A stretch of 64,000 nt of DNA from an uncultured Collinsella sp. (GTDB lineage: Bacteria > Actinomycetota > Coriobacteriia > Coriobacteriales > Coriobacteriaceae): positions 1 through 64,000 of the forward strand of contig UQWS01000009.1 in assembly GCA_900544875.1 (NCBI GenBank), written 5' to 3'. The stretch's first letter is position 1. Each line of letters starts with the position of its first letter. A program made the translations under genes and the position numbers. The notes under the pieces are model-generated. The model made no database searches, was not told the origin of the DNA, and saw only the letters and a list, made by a program, of their open reading frames with translations. Below, piece after piece: positions 24,723 through 34,316 of this stretch.

Positions 24723-24892
24723 GGAAGCTATGTCCCAGTATTTCGGATCAGAACGGGGCACGGTTTCCCCCAGGACCTCCTTGCGGAAACTGCATCCCAC
24801 TCTGAGCGCCCATTCCGGGACACAGCTTCCCAACGGCCCCCGTTTCGGAAACCACATCCCGTTCCGAGCCTTCAAAGCGGGACGCGGCTTCC
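24723..24892. repeat. array of six alternating 14-bp motifs (three 62-bp palindromic units)
   Basis: The motif GGAARCYRYRTCCC occurs at 24723-24736 (+), 24755-24768 (-), 24785-24798 (+), 24817-24830 (-), 24847-24860 (+) and 24879-24892 (-). One site, at 24755, has C for T near the end. Start-to-start distances alternate 32, 30, 32, 30, 32 bp. Each +/- pair can fold as a hairpin, so the array is three head-to-tail palindromic units. It fills the gap between the terminator and the antiporter stop codon. Confidence 0.8.
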
Positions 24893-24907
24893 CCGAGAAA
24901 GTATCGA

Positions 24908-26470
24908 CTACTTACCGTCGTCGTCTTCGGCTTCTTCGCGCGCATAGAGCTCCAGCATGCGGCGGCGGTATTCGCGCACAGCGAGCTTGGCGCGCTCCAG
25001 GCGGCGGCGCTCACGCGGAGTCAGCTCGGACGGGTCGACCTCGTCTCCATAGGTCTTATCGGCAAGCAGGTGCGCCGCGTCCACGATGCGGGCATCGATG
25101 TGGCCGCTCGCTGCCTCGGCGGAAAGACGCTCGGCAATCGTATCGAGCGTAGGCAGGCCCTCGAATACGCGACCATGGCCATGCGAGGTCAGCAGCTCGT
25201 GCTCGCGCGCGAGCAAGCTCGCTAGGTCGTGGTGGGCGCGCAAGATGTCGAGCGCATCGGATGGATGCTCGGCAACCTCTGCCACGGCGGCGACCGGTGC
25301 GGCATCCACCACGCGGTAGAAGAGCTGCGCGAGCAATGGCATCAAGAACACCGTGATGGCACCGGCGGCAACCATGACCGACGCAATATCTTGCGACAGC
25401 GCGCCCGCGTTGACGGCAACGCTCGTAACGGCAACGATGATCGGCAGCGCCGTGGTGCAGTACAGGGCCACGGTAATGCGACCATACGCCGACACATCGC
25501 GCGTCGCAGGACAAATGCTCATGGAAATAAGAATGGGCACGGCACGAATAATCAACAACGCCACGATAAAGCCCACGAGCAGACCCGGGCGCGACGCCAC
25601 GGCCGTCAGATCGATCTTTGCGCCCGATACGGTAAAGAACACCGGAATCAAAAAACCGTAGGCCAGACCGTCGAGCTTGGTCTCGAGCGTATGGTTGCCC
25701 TCGGGGATGATATAGCGCAGGACAAAGCCGGCGGCAAAAGAACCCAACACGATGTCGAGATCAAAGACAGCCGAGAATGCCACGAGCGTGACCAGGATGA
25801 GCACCGTCAGGCGCACGAAGGTCTGCGACGTGGTATCGGCGCGCTCCTCAACAAATGCAAAGAAGCGGCTGCCGACGCGCTTGGAGCGGCTCGGGACCAC
25901 GGCCAGCAACACGCAAACCACCGCAAACAAGCCAAGGATAACGAGCGTTTGGATGCCAGTGCGGGCAGACAACAGCACCGACATGGCGAGCACGGGACCG
26001 AGCTCGCCCCAAGTGCCATACGCGAGAATCGAGTCGCCCACGCGCGTGCCGGTGAGCGAGCGCTCACGCATGATGGGCACAAGCGTACCGAGCGCCGTCG
26101 AAGTGAGGGCAAGCGTCACGGCGATACCGTCGAAATGACTGACTGAGAACCACGGGGTAAAGCGCACGGCAAGCCAGGCGATACCAAACGTGACGACCCA
26201 CGTCGCCAAGCCGTAGCGCCCCTCGACGCCCGTGATGCTCTTGGGGTCGATCTCAAAGCCGGCAAGCAGGAACAAAAAGGCCAGGCCCAGCTCGGACACC
26301 AGCGAGACCTCAGCATCTACATGGATGACGCCGAGCATATGGGGTCCCAGTACCGCGCCGAGCACGAGCAAAAAGACCGTCTCGGGAACGGGTTTTCCGG
26401 GAATCGCCGAGGCGATAAAAGGACTCGCAAAGGCCACGAGTGCGATGATGGCGAGCGAAACGAATGCCAT
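24908..26470 (-). CDS. CPA2-family cation:proton antiporter
   Basis: The 520-aa protein has about 12 hydrophobic segments in residues 1-385 and the Kef/NapA-like features GPHMLGVIH, LAFLFLLAGFEIDP, LTSTALGTLVPI and AFSAVFDLDIVLGSFAAGFVL. The last 130 residues are hydrophilic and helical, without an evident RCK/TrkA-N nucleotide-binding motif, so gating by NAD is not supported. It probably exchanges Na+ or K+ for protons. AAAGG precedes the ATG; it is divergent from purL. Confidence 0.88.
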   Translation of the reverse strand: MAFVSLAIIALVAFASPFIASAIPGKPVPETVFLLVLGAVLGPHMLGVIHVDAEVSLVSELGLAFLFLLAGFEIDPKSITGVEGRYGLATWVVTFGIAWLAVRFTPWFSVSHFDGIAVTLALTSTALGTLVPIMRERSLTGTRVGDSILAYGTWGELGPVLAMSVLLSARTGIQTLVILGLFAVVCVLLAVVPSRSKRVGSRFFAFVEERADTTSQTFVRLTVLILVTLVAFSAVFDLDIVLGSFAAGFVLRYIIPEGNHTLETKLDGLAYGFLIPVFFTVSGAKIDLTAVASRPGLLVGFIVALLIIRAVPILISMSICPATRDVSAYGRITVALYCTTALPIIVAVTSVAVNAGALSQDIASVMVAAGAITVFLMPLLAQLFYRVVDAAPVAAVAEVAEHPSDALDILRAHHDLASLLAREHELLTSHGHGRVFEGLPTLDTIAERLSAEAASGHIDARIVDAAHLLADKTYGDEVDPSELTPRERRRLERAKLAVREYRRRMLELYAREEAEDDDGK

Positions 26471-26654
26471 GTGATGCCTTTCTCTTGTTTGCGCTTCACT
26501 GTAGCACCCTCGCCGCCCTCAACGCGCCGAGAGCTGTCGTATCATAGTGAGGTTTACAAACATGTGGCTCAAGGCGACCGCAGGGCAGACCCCGCAAACC
26601 GACCGCTGCCGCATACCGTACCGTACGCCCAACCGATCAGGAAGGCAGGAACCA

Positions 26655-29600
26655 ATGGTCTCTCGTATCTACGTGGAGAAGAAACCCGGGTTCGACGTCG
26701 AGGCTCAGCAGCTCAAGGGCGAGCTGACCGAAATTCTCGGCATCAAGGGCATCGAGGCCCTGAGGATTATCAACCGCTACGACGTCGAGGGCATCGACAA
26801 GGAGCTTTTCCGGTCCTGCGTGCCGACCGTCTTTAGCGAGCCCCAGGTCGATGTGACCTACGACGAGCTCCCCGCAAGCGATGGCGCCGTCTTTGCCGTC
26901 GAATTCCTGCCTGGCCAGTTTGACCAGCGCGCCGACTCCGCCAGCGAGTGCGTGCAGCTCATCAGCCAGGGCGAGCGCCCCGCCGTGCGCTCCGCCAAGG
27001 TCTATATGATCTCGGGCGCTCTGGACGAGGCCGCCATCGATGCCATCAAGCACTACGTGGTGAACCCCGTCGAGGCGCGCATCGCCTCGCTCGACCTGCC
27101 CGAGACGCTGTACATGGAGACCCCCGAGCCCCAGCCCGTCGAGGTGCTCGACGGTTTCCGCGAGCTCGACGAAGCCGGCCTTGCCGCCTTTATTTCCGAG
27201 CGCGGCCTTGCCATGGACGAGGCGGACATCGCCTTCTGCCAGCAGTACTTCCGCGATGAGGATCGCGACCCCACCATCACCGAGATCCGCGTGATCGACA
27301 CCTACTGGTCTGATCACTGCCGCCACACCACCTTCGGCACCGTCCTGGACGACGTGACGATCGACGACGCCGTGGTGCAGCAGGCCTTCGACCGCTACAT
27401 GGAGATGCGCCACGAACTCGGTCGCGACACCAAGCCCGTCTGCCTCATGGACATGGGCACCATCGGCGCCAAGTACCTCAAGAAGACCGGCGTCATGACC
27501 GATGTCGACGAGTCCGAGGAGATCAACGCCTGCACCGTCAAGGTGAAGGTCGATGTCGACGGCGAGGACCAGGACTGGCTGTTCCTCTTTAAGAACGAGA
27601 CCCACAACCACCCGACCGAGATCGAGCCCTTCGGTGGTGCCGCCACCTGCGTGGGCGGTGCCATCCGCGACCCGCTGTCGGGCCGCAGCTACGTGTACCA
27701 GGCCATGCGTGTCACCGGCGCCGGCGGCCCCACCGTCCCCGTGTCCGAGACGCTCGAGGGCAAGCTGCCGCAGCGTAAGCTCGTGACCACTGCTGCCGCC
27801 GGCTACTCCAGCTACGGCAACCAGATCGGCCTTGCCACCGGTCAGGTCAACGAACTCTATCACCCCGGCTACGTCGCCAAGCGTATGGAGGTCGGCGCCG
27901 TCGTGGGCGCCACCCCGGCAAACCACGTGCGTCGCGAGTGCCCCGCCCCCACCGACAAGATCATCCTGCTGGGCGGCCGCACTGGCCGTGATGGCATCGG
28001 TGGCGCTACCGGCTCTTCCAAGACCCAGAACACCGAGTCCATCGAGACCTCGGGTGCCGAGGTCCAGAAGGGCAACGCCCCGGTCGAGCGCAAGCTGCAG
28101 CGCCTGTTCCGCCGCGGCGACGCCTGCCGTCTGATCAAGCGCTGCAATGACTTTGGCGCTGGCGGCGTCTCGGTCGCCGTGGGCGAGCTTGCCGACGGCC
28201 TGTACGTGGACCTGGACACCGTGACCAAGAAGTACGACGGTCTTGACGGCACTGAGCTCGCCATCTCCGAGTCCCAGGAGCGCATGGCCTGCGCCGTCGC
28301 CGATGGTGACGTCGATGAGTTCATGGGCTACGCCGCCGAGGAGAACCTGGAGGCGACCGTCATCGCCGAGGTTACCGCCGAGCCGCGCATGCGCATGGCC
28401 TGGAACGGCGTCGCCATCGTCGACCTGTCCCGCGAGTTCCTCAACTCCAACGGTGCACCCAAGCACCAGGTCGCCCACGTCTGCGCCCGTAGCGTGTGGC
28501 AGCCCAGCTGGGCCGGCACCACGCTCGCCGAGCGCATGACCTCGCTTGTCACCGACCTCAACGTCGCCTCCAACAAGGGCCTTTCCGAGCGCTTCGACTC
28601 CACCATCGGCGCCGCGACCGTGCTCATGCCCTTTGGCGGCAAGACGCAGCTCACTCCGAGCTCTGCCATGGTCGCCAAGTTCCCCGTGGACGGCGAGACC
28701 ACCACGGCGAGCGCTATGGCATGGGGCTTCAACCCCTACCTGATGGAGGCCGACCAGTTTGCGGGCGCCTACCTGTCCGTAGTCGAGTCCATCGCCAAGC
28801 TCGTTGCCGCCGGCTTTGAGCACAAGCGCGCCTACCTCTCCTTCCAGGAGTACTTCGAGCGCCTGCGCACCGAGGCCGAGCGTTGGGGCAAGCCCATGGC
28901 AGCCGTCCTGGGTGCCCTTATGGCCCAGGTCGATCTGGGTGCCGGCGCCATCGGCGGCAAGGACTCCATGAGCGGCTCCTTTGAGGACGAGGCCGGCGAG
29001 CTCAACGTTCCGCCGACCCTGATCAGCTTCGCTGTGGCCGTGGGCCGCGCGGCGCGCGCTGTCTCCCCTGAGTTCAAGGGTCTGACGCACCGCGTCGTCC
29101 GCATCGCCCCCGCCACCTACGGCGAGGACTACCGTCCCGATGCCCAGCAGCTGCTCGCCGCATTTGACGCCGTCGAGGCGCTCACTGCTACCGGCAACGC
29201 CCTGGCCATCTCCACGCCCGGCTACGGCTGCGGCGCCGAGAGCCTCTTTAAGATGTGCGTCGGCAACCAGATCGGTATCGAGCTTGCCGAGGATGTGGAC
29301 GTGGAGAGCTTCTTCACCCCGCTCTACGGCAGCTTTATCGTCGAGCTCGCCGATGACGCCGAGCTGCCCGAGGTCGCCGACGGCGTTGTCGTCGAGCCCC
29401 TGGGCACCACCGTCGAGGGCTATGTCATCGACACCGGCTCCGAGGTCATCGAGCTCTCCGAGCTCCAAGAGGCCTGGGAGAGCGGCATCGAAGGTGTCTT
29501 TGCCTACCGCAGCACCGGCGAGCAGCCCGAGGTCGAGACCATCGACTATCGCACCAAGGATATCCACGTGTACGGCGGCGCCAAAATCGCCCGCCCGCGC

Positions 29601-30401
29601 GTGATTATCCCGGTGTTCCCCGGCAACAACTGCGAGTACGACAGCGCCCGCGCCTTCCGCGCCGCCGGCGCCGAGGCCGACACCTTCGTGATCAACAACC
29701 TCACGCCCGAGGCTGTTGCCGAAAGCACCCACGAGCTTGCCCGTCGCATCCGCCAAAGCCAGATCGTCATGATCCCCGGCGGCTTCTCGGGCGGCGACGA
29801 GCCCGACGGCTCCGCCAAGTTCATCACGGCGTTCTTCCGCGCTCCCGAGGTCACCGAGGCAGTTCGCGACCTGCTCAAGGCCCGCGACGGCCTGATGCTG
29901 GGCATCTGCAACGGCTTCCAGGCCCTGATCAAGCTCGGCCTGGTACCCTACGGCGACATCGTCGACGCCACGCCCGATGCGCCCACGCTGACGTTCAACA
30001 CCATCGGTCGCCATCAGAGCCGCCTGGTGCGCACCCGCATCTCGTCCAACCTGTCCCCGTGGCTGTCGCAGTGCAGCCTCGACGACCCCTACACCGTCGC
30101 CATCAGCCACGGCGAGGGCCGCTTTGTCGCCAACGACGAGGTGCTCGCCCAGCTGATCGCCAACGGCCAGGTCGCCACGCAGTACGTGGGCGAGGACGGC
30201 AAGCCCAGCATGGATCTTTCCGTCAACCCCAACGGCTCCGTACTCGCCATCGAGGGCATCACGAGCCCCGACGGCCGCGTCCTGGGCAAGATGGGCCATG
30301 CCGAGCGTCGCGGCGACAACCTGTACCGCAATGTGCCCGAGCAATCCCCCGGCGATAAGTTCATGCCGATCTTTGAGAGCGGCGTAGCCTACTTCGCTTA
30401 A
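26655..30401 (+). CDS. purL: phosphoribosylformylglycinamidine synthase, single-chain
   Basis: The 1248-aa enzyme turns FGAR, glutamine and ATP into FGAM in purine synthesis. The central part has two AIRS-like halves with ETHNHPTEIEPFGGAATCVG, TGRDGIGGATGSS and later LGAGAIGGKDSMSGSF. The C-terminal class I glutaminase shows FPGNNCEYDSARAF, MIPGGFSGGDEPDGS and nucleophile Cys1085 in MLGICNGFQALIK. Bacillus splits this into PurS, PurQ and PurL, so this is the fused type with Firmicute/gut-lineage length. The start at 26655 is behind CAGGA; upstream ATGs lack support. No other pur gene is next to it. Confidence 0.96.
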   Translation: MVSRIYVEKKPGFDVEAQQLKGELTEILGIKGIEALRIINRYDVEGIDKELFRSCVPTVFSEPQVDVTYDELPASDGAVFAVEFLPGQFDQRADSASECVQLISQGERPAVRSAKVYMISGALDEAAIDAIKHYVVNPVEARIASLDLPETLYMETPEPQPVEVLDGFRELDEAGLAAFISERGLAMDEADIAFCQQYFRDEDRDPTITEIRVIDTYWSDHCRHTTFGTVLDDVTIDDAVVQQAFDRYMEMRHELGRDTKPVCLMDMGTIGAKYLKKTGVMTDVDESEEINACTVKVKVDVDGEDQDWLFLFKNETHNHPTEIEPFGGAATCVGGAIRDPLSGRSYVYQAMRVTGAGGPTVPVSETLEGKLPQRKLVTTAAAGYSSYGNQIGLATGQVNELYHPGYVAKRMEVGAVVGATPANHVRRECPAPTDKIILLGGRTGRDGIGGATGSSKTQNTESIETSGAEVQKGNAPVERKLQRLFRRGDACRLIKRCNDFGAGGVSVAVGELADGLYVDLDTVTKKYDGLDGTELAISESQERMACAVADGDVDEFMGYAAEENLEATVIAEVTAEPRMRMAWNGVAIVDLSREFLNSNGAPKHQVAHVCARSVWQPSWAGTTLAERMTSLVTDLNVASNKGLSERFDSTIGAATVLMPFGGKTQLTPSSAMVAKFPVDGETTTASAMAWGFNPYLMEADQFAGAYLSVVESIAKLVAAGFEHKRAYLSFQEYFERLRTEAERWGKPMAAVLGALMAQVDLGAGAIGGKDSMSGSFEDEAGELNVPPTLISFAVAVGRAARAVSPEFKGLTHRVVRIAPATYGEDYRPDAQQLLAAFDAVEALTATGNALAISTPGYGCGAESLFKMCVGNQIGIELAEDVDVESFFTPLYGSFIVELADDAELPEVADGVVVEPLGTTVEGYVIDTGSEVIELSELQEAWESGIEGVFAYRSTGEQPEVETIDYRTKDIHVYGGAKIARPRVIIPVFPGNNCEYDSARAFRAAGAEADTFVINNLTPEAVAESTHELARRIRQSQIVMIPGGFSGGDEPDGSAKFITAFFRAPEVTEAVRDLLKARDGLMLGICNGFQALIKLGLVPYGDIVDATPDAPTLTFNTIGRHQSRLVRTRISSNLSPWLSQCSLDDPYTVAISHGEGRFVANDEVLAQLIANGQVATQYVGEDGKPSMDLSVNPNGSVLAIEGITSPDGRVLGKMGHAERRGDNLYRNVPEQSPGDKFMPIFESGVAYFA

Positions 30402-30439
30402 AGCTTTCCCATCGGGTACAATCCCCTCGGGTAACAACA

Positions 30440-30476
30440 CCCGCCACCGGCACCTCCGGTGGCGGGTTCTTTTTTG
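30440..30476 (+). terminator. intrinsic terminator of purL
   Basis: CCCGCCACCGG (30440-30450) pairs with CCGGTGGCGGG (30456-30466) around CACCT, followed by TTCTTTTTT. Confidence 0.95.
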
Positions 30477-30500
30477 CTTCGCGCATGTAGGAAGGACATC

Positions 30501-31436
30501 ATGGAAAGCCGCAAGCCGCATCTCGCCACCCTGCCCGGACTTATCCTGGGCTGTCTTGTTTGCTGTGTACTCTGGGGATCGGCCTTTCCCTGCATCAAGA
30601 TCGGCTACGCACTCTTTGGGATCCCGGCGCACGATAGCGCCTCGCAGCTACTCTTTGCAGGTTTGCGTTTCACGCTTGCCGGCATCCTGGTTATCGTCGG
30701 CATGAGCACAGCTCAGCGCCGCCCGCTCGTCCCACAGGTACGCGATATCAAGCCCATCTGCATCCTGTCACTCTTCCAGACTATCGGGCAGTACTTCTTT
30801 TTCTATCTGGGACTCTCGCGCGCCAGTGCCATGTCAAGCTCCATCATCGAGTCCAGCGCCAACTTCTTGGCCATCCTCTTTGCCGCCCTGGCGTTTCGCA
30901 CCGAAAAGCTCGATGCGGCCAAGGTGCTCGGCTGTGTACTGGGCTTTGCCGGCGTCGCGCTCGTCAACCTTTCGGGCGCGGACGGCACCTTTGGCTTTAC
31001 GCTCGACGGCGAGGGCTTTATCCTGGCCTCCACCGTCGCGGGTGCCCTGTCGACCTGCCTGATCGGCATCTTCTCGCGCGAGCACGACGGTGTCTTGCTT
31101 GCCGGGTGGCAGTTCTTGGTCGGCGGCCTGGTCCTCACCGCCATCGGCTTTTTGATGGGCGGCGCGCTCTCCCCCACGGCGATTGCCCCCGCCATCGCGC
31201 TCATCATCTACATGGCACTCATCTCCGCCGTCGCGTACTCGCTGTGGTCGCGCCTGCTTGCCGTCAACCCCGTCAGCCGCGTCTCGGTCTTTGGGTTTAT
31301 GAACCCCGTCTTTGGTGTGCTGCTGAGCGCGCTGCTGCTCGGCGAGGGCGCTGGCACGAGCCCCGTTACCGTACTTGTTGCCCTACTGTTGGTCTGCGGC
31401 GGCATCATCATTGTCAACAAACCTAAAAAGGCCTAA
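30501..31436 (+). CDS. EamA/DMT-family transporter
   Basis: This 311-aa protein has ten hydrophobic segments arranged as two EamA repeats; each contains the family's proline-containing helices (VLWGSAFPCIKIGYALFG, LFQTIGQYFFFYLGLSRASA, SSIIESSANFLAILFAALAF and, in repeat two, NPVSRVSVFGFMNPVFGVLL). It is a drug/metabolite transporter of unknown substrate, probably an exporter. The start at 30501 has AGGAAGG upstream. It is alone between the purL terminator and a convergent diguanylate cyclase. Confidence 0.88.
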   Translation: MESRKPHLATLPGLILGCLVCCVLWGSAFPCIKIGYALFGIPAHDSASQLLFAGLRFTLAGILVIVGMSTAQRRPLVPQVRDIKPICILSLFQTIGQYFFFYLGLSRASAMSSSIIESSANFLAILFAALAFRTEKLDAAKVLGCVLGFAGVALVNLSGADGTFGFTLDGEGFILASTVAGALSTCLIGIFSREHDGVLLAGWQFLVGGLVLTAIGFLMGGALSPTAIAPAIALIIYMALISAVAYSLWSRLLAVNPVSRVSVFGFMNPVFGVLLSALLLGEGAGTSPVTVLVALLLVCGGIIIVNKPKKA

Positions 31437-31467
31437 CAAACCAGGCCCTTGCATATGCCGCACTTGC

Positions 31468-31494
31468 AGCGGACGTTCGCGTGGTCGCTTTTTT
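31468..31494 (+). terminator. probable terminator of the EamA gene
   Basis: AGC-GAC pairs with GTC-GCT (31468-31474 with 31484-31489, one bulged G), followed by TTTTTT that abuts the stop codon of the convergent gene. The stem is short. Confidence 0.5.
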
Positions 31495-32646
31495 CTAGCG
31501 TATCTGGACGCCGGCCTTCTTCTTCTCGTACTTTACGCGGTAGAGCTCCACGTCGGCGGCGCGAAGCAAGTCTTGCCAGGTATCGACACCATCACCGACC
31601 CGTGCATAGCCGATGGACATCCGCAACAGATACGGCACCTCGGCGCGTGCGAGCTCATCGTTGATCGCCTCGCACAGATGTATGATGTCCTGCTCCGCTG
31701 CCCCCTTTTGGAGCACCACGAACTCGTCGCCGCCATAACGTGCAATAAAGCCACCAGACGCCGAGCAAACCTCTTTGAGCGCAGCAGATATGACCTGGAG
31801 GGCATGGTCGCCCTCCACATGTCCATAGCGATCGTTAATCTGCTTAAAGCCGTCAGCGTCCATCATGAGCAGATACACATCTTCGGCCTGATCCACATTT
31901 GAGAAGAGCGACAGCATATAGGTCTCAAAACGGTTGCGATTGTTGAGGCCAGTCAATGGGTCGGTCGAGATGAGCTGCTCCTGGTAGACGATGTAGAGCA
32001 GCAACATGCTAATCATTATGCCGACGCAAAGGCCGGGCACCGAGAACGCGACCTGAAAGGTGCCACCCACCAGAGCGGGAATAGCGAAGAATGCCAGAGT
32101 ACGATAAATGGCCTTCTTTTGCAGGCTTTCAACCCGTAGGGAATGCACAAAAGCGTGCAAGGACGTATATATGACGTAGCAGTAGCTCACGATAGGCTGA
32201 ATCATATAGGCGACGCCACGGCGGTACACACCCTGAGCATCGATGTAGAACAAGGCGTGCGTCCAGTAACTGGTAAACGCCAGCACGACCACCAGAGCCG
32301 TAGGCAACGTTACAAGAGCCACTCTAGAGCGCGCGGTCAAAAGGCGAGAGCCCTGCACCGTCTCGGAATAGATAAACCAAATGAGACACGCGATGGCAAA
32401 GAGCGAAAACGAAACCGCGTTGGAAATCCAGTTGGCAGCAATGCCCAACGTGCCGTCCACACCGTCTGAAAGCGTCCAGATCATATCGAATAATATGTAC
32501 GCGGCAGAGGTGTAGCCAAGCATGCTAAACAATAGCTGCTGGGTGCTCGAGAACAAGGAGCGACGACTTCGCACGGCAAGCCCGATAAGAACAATCATGC
32601 ATAGCACGAATATCTCAATCTTGAGTGCCTTAACCACTAGCGCCAT
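31495..32646 (-). CDS. membrane-bound diguanylate cyclase (GGDEF)
   Basis: This 383-aa protein has seven or so hydrophobic segments over residues 1-215 and a C-terminal GGDEF domain from STDPLTGLNNRNRF through MMDADGFKQINDRYGHVEGD to ARYGGDEFVVL. The intact GGDEF and the DxLTGLxNR metal/nucleotide motifs suggest active synthesis of cyclic di-GMP; the RxxD inhibitory site is absent. The start is uncertain: the ATG at 32646 has GAAGGG directly against it, while a TTG at 32679 has no SD. Confidence 0.88.
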   Translation of the reverse strand: MALVVKALKIEIFVLCMIVLIGLAVRSRRSLFSSTQQLLFSMLGYTSAAYILFDMIWTLSDGVDGTLGIAANWISNAVSFSLFAIACLIWFIYSETVQGSRLLTARSRVALVTLPTALVVVLAFTSYWTHALFYIDAQGVYRRGVAYMIQPIVSYCYVIYTSLHAFVHSLRVESLQKKAIYRTLAFFAIPALVGGTFQVAFSVPGLCVGIMISMLLLYIVYQEQLISTDPLTGLNNRNRFETYMLSLFSNVDQAEDVYLLMMDADGFKQINDRYGHVEGDHALQVISAALKEVCSASGGFIARYGGDEFVVLQKGAAEQDIIHLCEAINDELARAEVPYLLRMSIGYARVGDGVDTWQDLLRAADVELYRVKYEKKKAGVQIR

Positions 32647-32700
32647 CCCTTCAATACCCAAGTGGTCAGAATCGCCCAATTCGAATCAGGGCAATAAACA

Positions 32701-32727
32701 CCCCTTTACTCCGCAGGGGTAAAGGGG
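32701..32727 (-). repeat. 9-bp hairpin between kdgT and the cyclase
   Basis: CCCCTTTAC (32701-32709) pairs with GTAAAGGGG (32719-32727) around a 9-nt loop. On the minus strand it is followed by TGTTTATT, a weak terminator tail. Confidence 0.5.
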
Positions 32728-32738
32728 ATAATAGCAGA

Positions 32739-32778
32739 GCGCCCGAACATCACTGCAAAACAGTTTCTGTTCGGGCGC
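32739..32778 (-). terminator. hairpin downstream of kdgT
   Basis: GCGCCCGAACA (32739-32749) pairs with TGTTCGGGCGC (32768-32778), and an inner ACTG/CAGT pair extends it. It lies about 50 nt after the kdgT stop. With the adjacent 32701-32727 stem it forms a probable two-hairpin terminator region. Confidence 0.6.
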
Positions 32779-32827
32779 CCATACGGCGCGAATTGCACAC
32801 GCCGGCATCATTGATGGGTATCGATTG

Positions 32828-33850
32828 CTACTCGCCATCGATGTCAGTCGCGACGGCCTCCTCGATGGCCTCGACACCGACAGGCGACAGATCCTCCTTG
32901 CCTTGGCAGAACTTCTTGTCGACCCAGCCAGTCAGAATCGGAGCCATGACCGCCGTGATGATAACGGCGGTGGCGATCTGAGCGTACGCGGTGGGCGCAA
33001 GCTCGGCGTAGCGCGGTGCGACCTCGGCGAGGGCAACCGGTGTGGTCATAGCCGTGCCGGCAATGGTGGAGCAAGCCACAGCGGCCTTGCCATTGCCGCC
33101 GCACAGACGCTCGAACGCAAAGGTGATGGGACCGACGACAAACAGCGTGACAAGGCCCAGCAAGATGCCGGAAATACCGCCGGTGATAAAGCTCGACAGG
33201 CTCATGGACGCACCGAGCTGAAATCCGATGACGGCAATCGCGGGATTGGCACCGGGAACCAGCAGGTTCTTGATAAACGGGAACAGGTTGCCCAGAACCA
33301 TGCCAATAACGAGTGGCAAGATGGAGCCGATAATGGTGCCAATGGGAATGTTGGCGAGGCCGGAAACACCGAGGATGATCATCGTGACGGCGGGGCCAGC
33401 CGTAAAGAACAGGATACCGACGGCGCCCTGCTCGGACTCATCGCCGAACTCGCCCATGATGCCCGTATAGAGCGCCATGTTGCAAAACGTGATGCCGCCG
33501 ATGATAGACACGGAGCTCAGACCCAGGAAGTTGTCGTTAAAGAAATATGCCACGCCCAGGCCGAGAGCCGCTGCGACGACCAGCTTGGGGATCAGCACGA
33601 CGATACCGGTCTTGATGGCACCCGGCGTGGACTTAAAGCTGATGCCGGCGCCCACAAACAGCAGGATCGCGGCGACGATGGTATTGGAGCCACCGCGGCA
33701 GGCAGCCGTAAAGAAGCCGCCGATCTCAAAAACCTGCGGGCAGAAGGTGTTGAGCAAAAGACCGACGATCATCGGATAGATCATGATGTCGCCCGGGATG
33801 CGCGGGACCTTGAATTTCTTTTGCTCGTTGGCGGTCGCTTCCTGTGCCAT
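32828..33850 (-). CDS. kdgT: 2-keto-3-deoxygluconate permease
   Basis: The 340-aa membrane protein has about ten hydrophobic segments and KdgT-family blocks: VPRIPGDIMIYPMIVGLLLN, FVGAGISFKSTPGAIKTG, GGITFCNMALYTGIMGEFGD and GFQLGASMSLSSFITGG. KdgT takes up 2-keto-3-deoxygluconate with H+, an intermediate of pectin or hexuronate breakdown. The start at 33850 follows GGGGG. No KDG kinase or aldolase is adjacent, so the pathway genes must be elsewhere. Confidence 0.92.
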   Translation of the reverse strand: MAQEATANEQKKFKVPRIPGDIMIYPMIVGLLLNTFCPQVFEIGGFFTAACRGGSNTIVAAILLFVGAGISFKSTPGAIKTGIVVLIPKLVVAAALGLGVAYFFNDNFLGLSSVSIIGGITFCNMALYTGIMGEFGDESEQGAVGILFFTAGPAVTMIILGVSGLANIPIGTIIGSILPLVIGMVLGNLFPFIKNLLVPGANPAIAVIGFQLGASMSLSSFITGGISGILLGLVTLFVVGPITFAFERLCGGNGKAAVACSTIAGTAMTTPVALAEVAPRYAELAPTAYAQIATAVIITAVMAPILTGWVDKKFCQGKEDLSPVGVEAIEEAVATDIDGE

Positions 33851-33992
33851 GAAACCCCCATTTCCGCTGACGGGGTACAAAAGCCCACGTCACGCTTTGC
33901 TACAGTAAAGTTTGACCATGGTACCAGAAGAAATAGACCAGCTCGGTGAGAAATTCGATTCGTTGGACAGGGGCGCTAAACGTGCCCCGCTC

Positions 33993-34316
33993 TTATATGA
34001 GGCTCAAAACGATATAGAACACGATGCCCGAAACACAGCACCACAGCATCGATTTTGTCTTGACCGCCACGGCCACGACGCCGGCAGCCGCAATCCAGGG
34101 AACCAAGGCAGGCCAGGGTCCCGCGTCGAACGCGCCGGGGCTCACCAAGTCGTTGGCGACCAGCGCGGCAAAGGCAGCGGGCGGGATATAACCCAGGGCC
34201 TCGGTAATGCGGGGCGACAGCGTTCTCCCGCGCAAGGCAAACGCCGGCGCGATGCGAAAGAACGCGATAGCAGCCCACGACGACAGCCACAGAACCAAGA
34301 ACTCGTTAACGGGCAT
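33993..34316 (-). CDS. azlD: AzlD-family branched-chain amino acid export subunit
   Basis: The 107-aa protein has four hydrophobic segments and the AzlD pattern around FALRGRTLSPRITEALGYIP and AALVANDLV. It works with AzlC as a branched-chain amino acid exporter. The ATG at 34316 has AGAGGTG upstream and overlaps azlC by 11 nt, so the pair is coupled. A GTG at 34325 is an alternative start. Confidence 0.9.
   Translation of the reverse strand: MPVNEFLVLWLSSWAAIAFFRIAPAFALRGRTLSPRITEALGYIPPAAFAALVANDLVSPGAFDAGPWPALVPWIAAAGVVAVAVKTKSMLWCCVSGIVFYIVLSLI

Noticed and set aside
24723..24892. CRISPR array
   Set aside because: The repeats alternate strand and are 14 bp, with related sequence between them; no unique spacers and no cas genes.
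26637..30632. 1331-codon open frame on the minus strand opposite purL
   Set aside because: It is the mirror of a high-GC gene with third-position bias; the product is low-complexity Gly/Ala/Leu/His-rich with no motif, and it lacks an SD.
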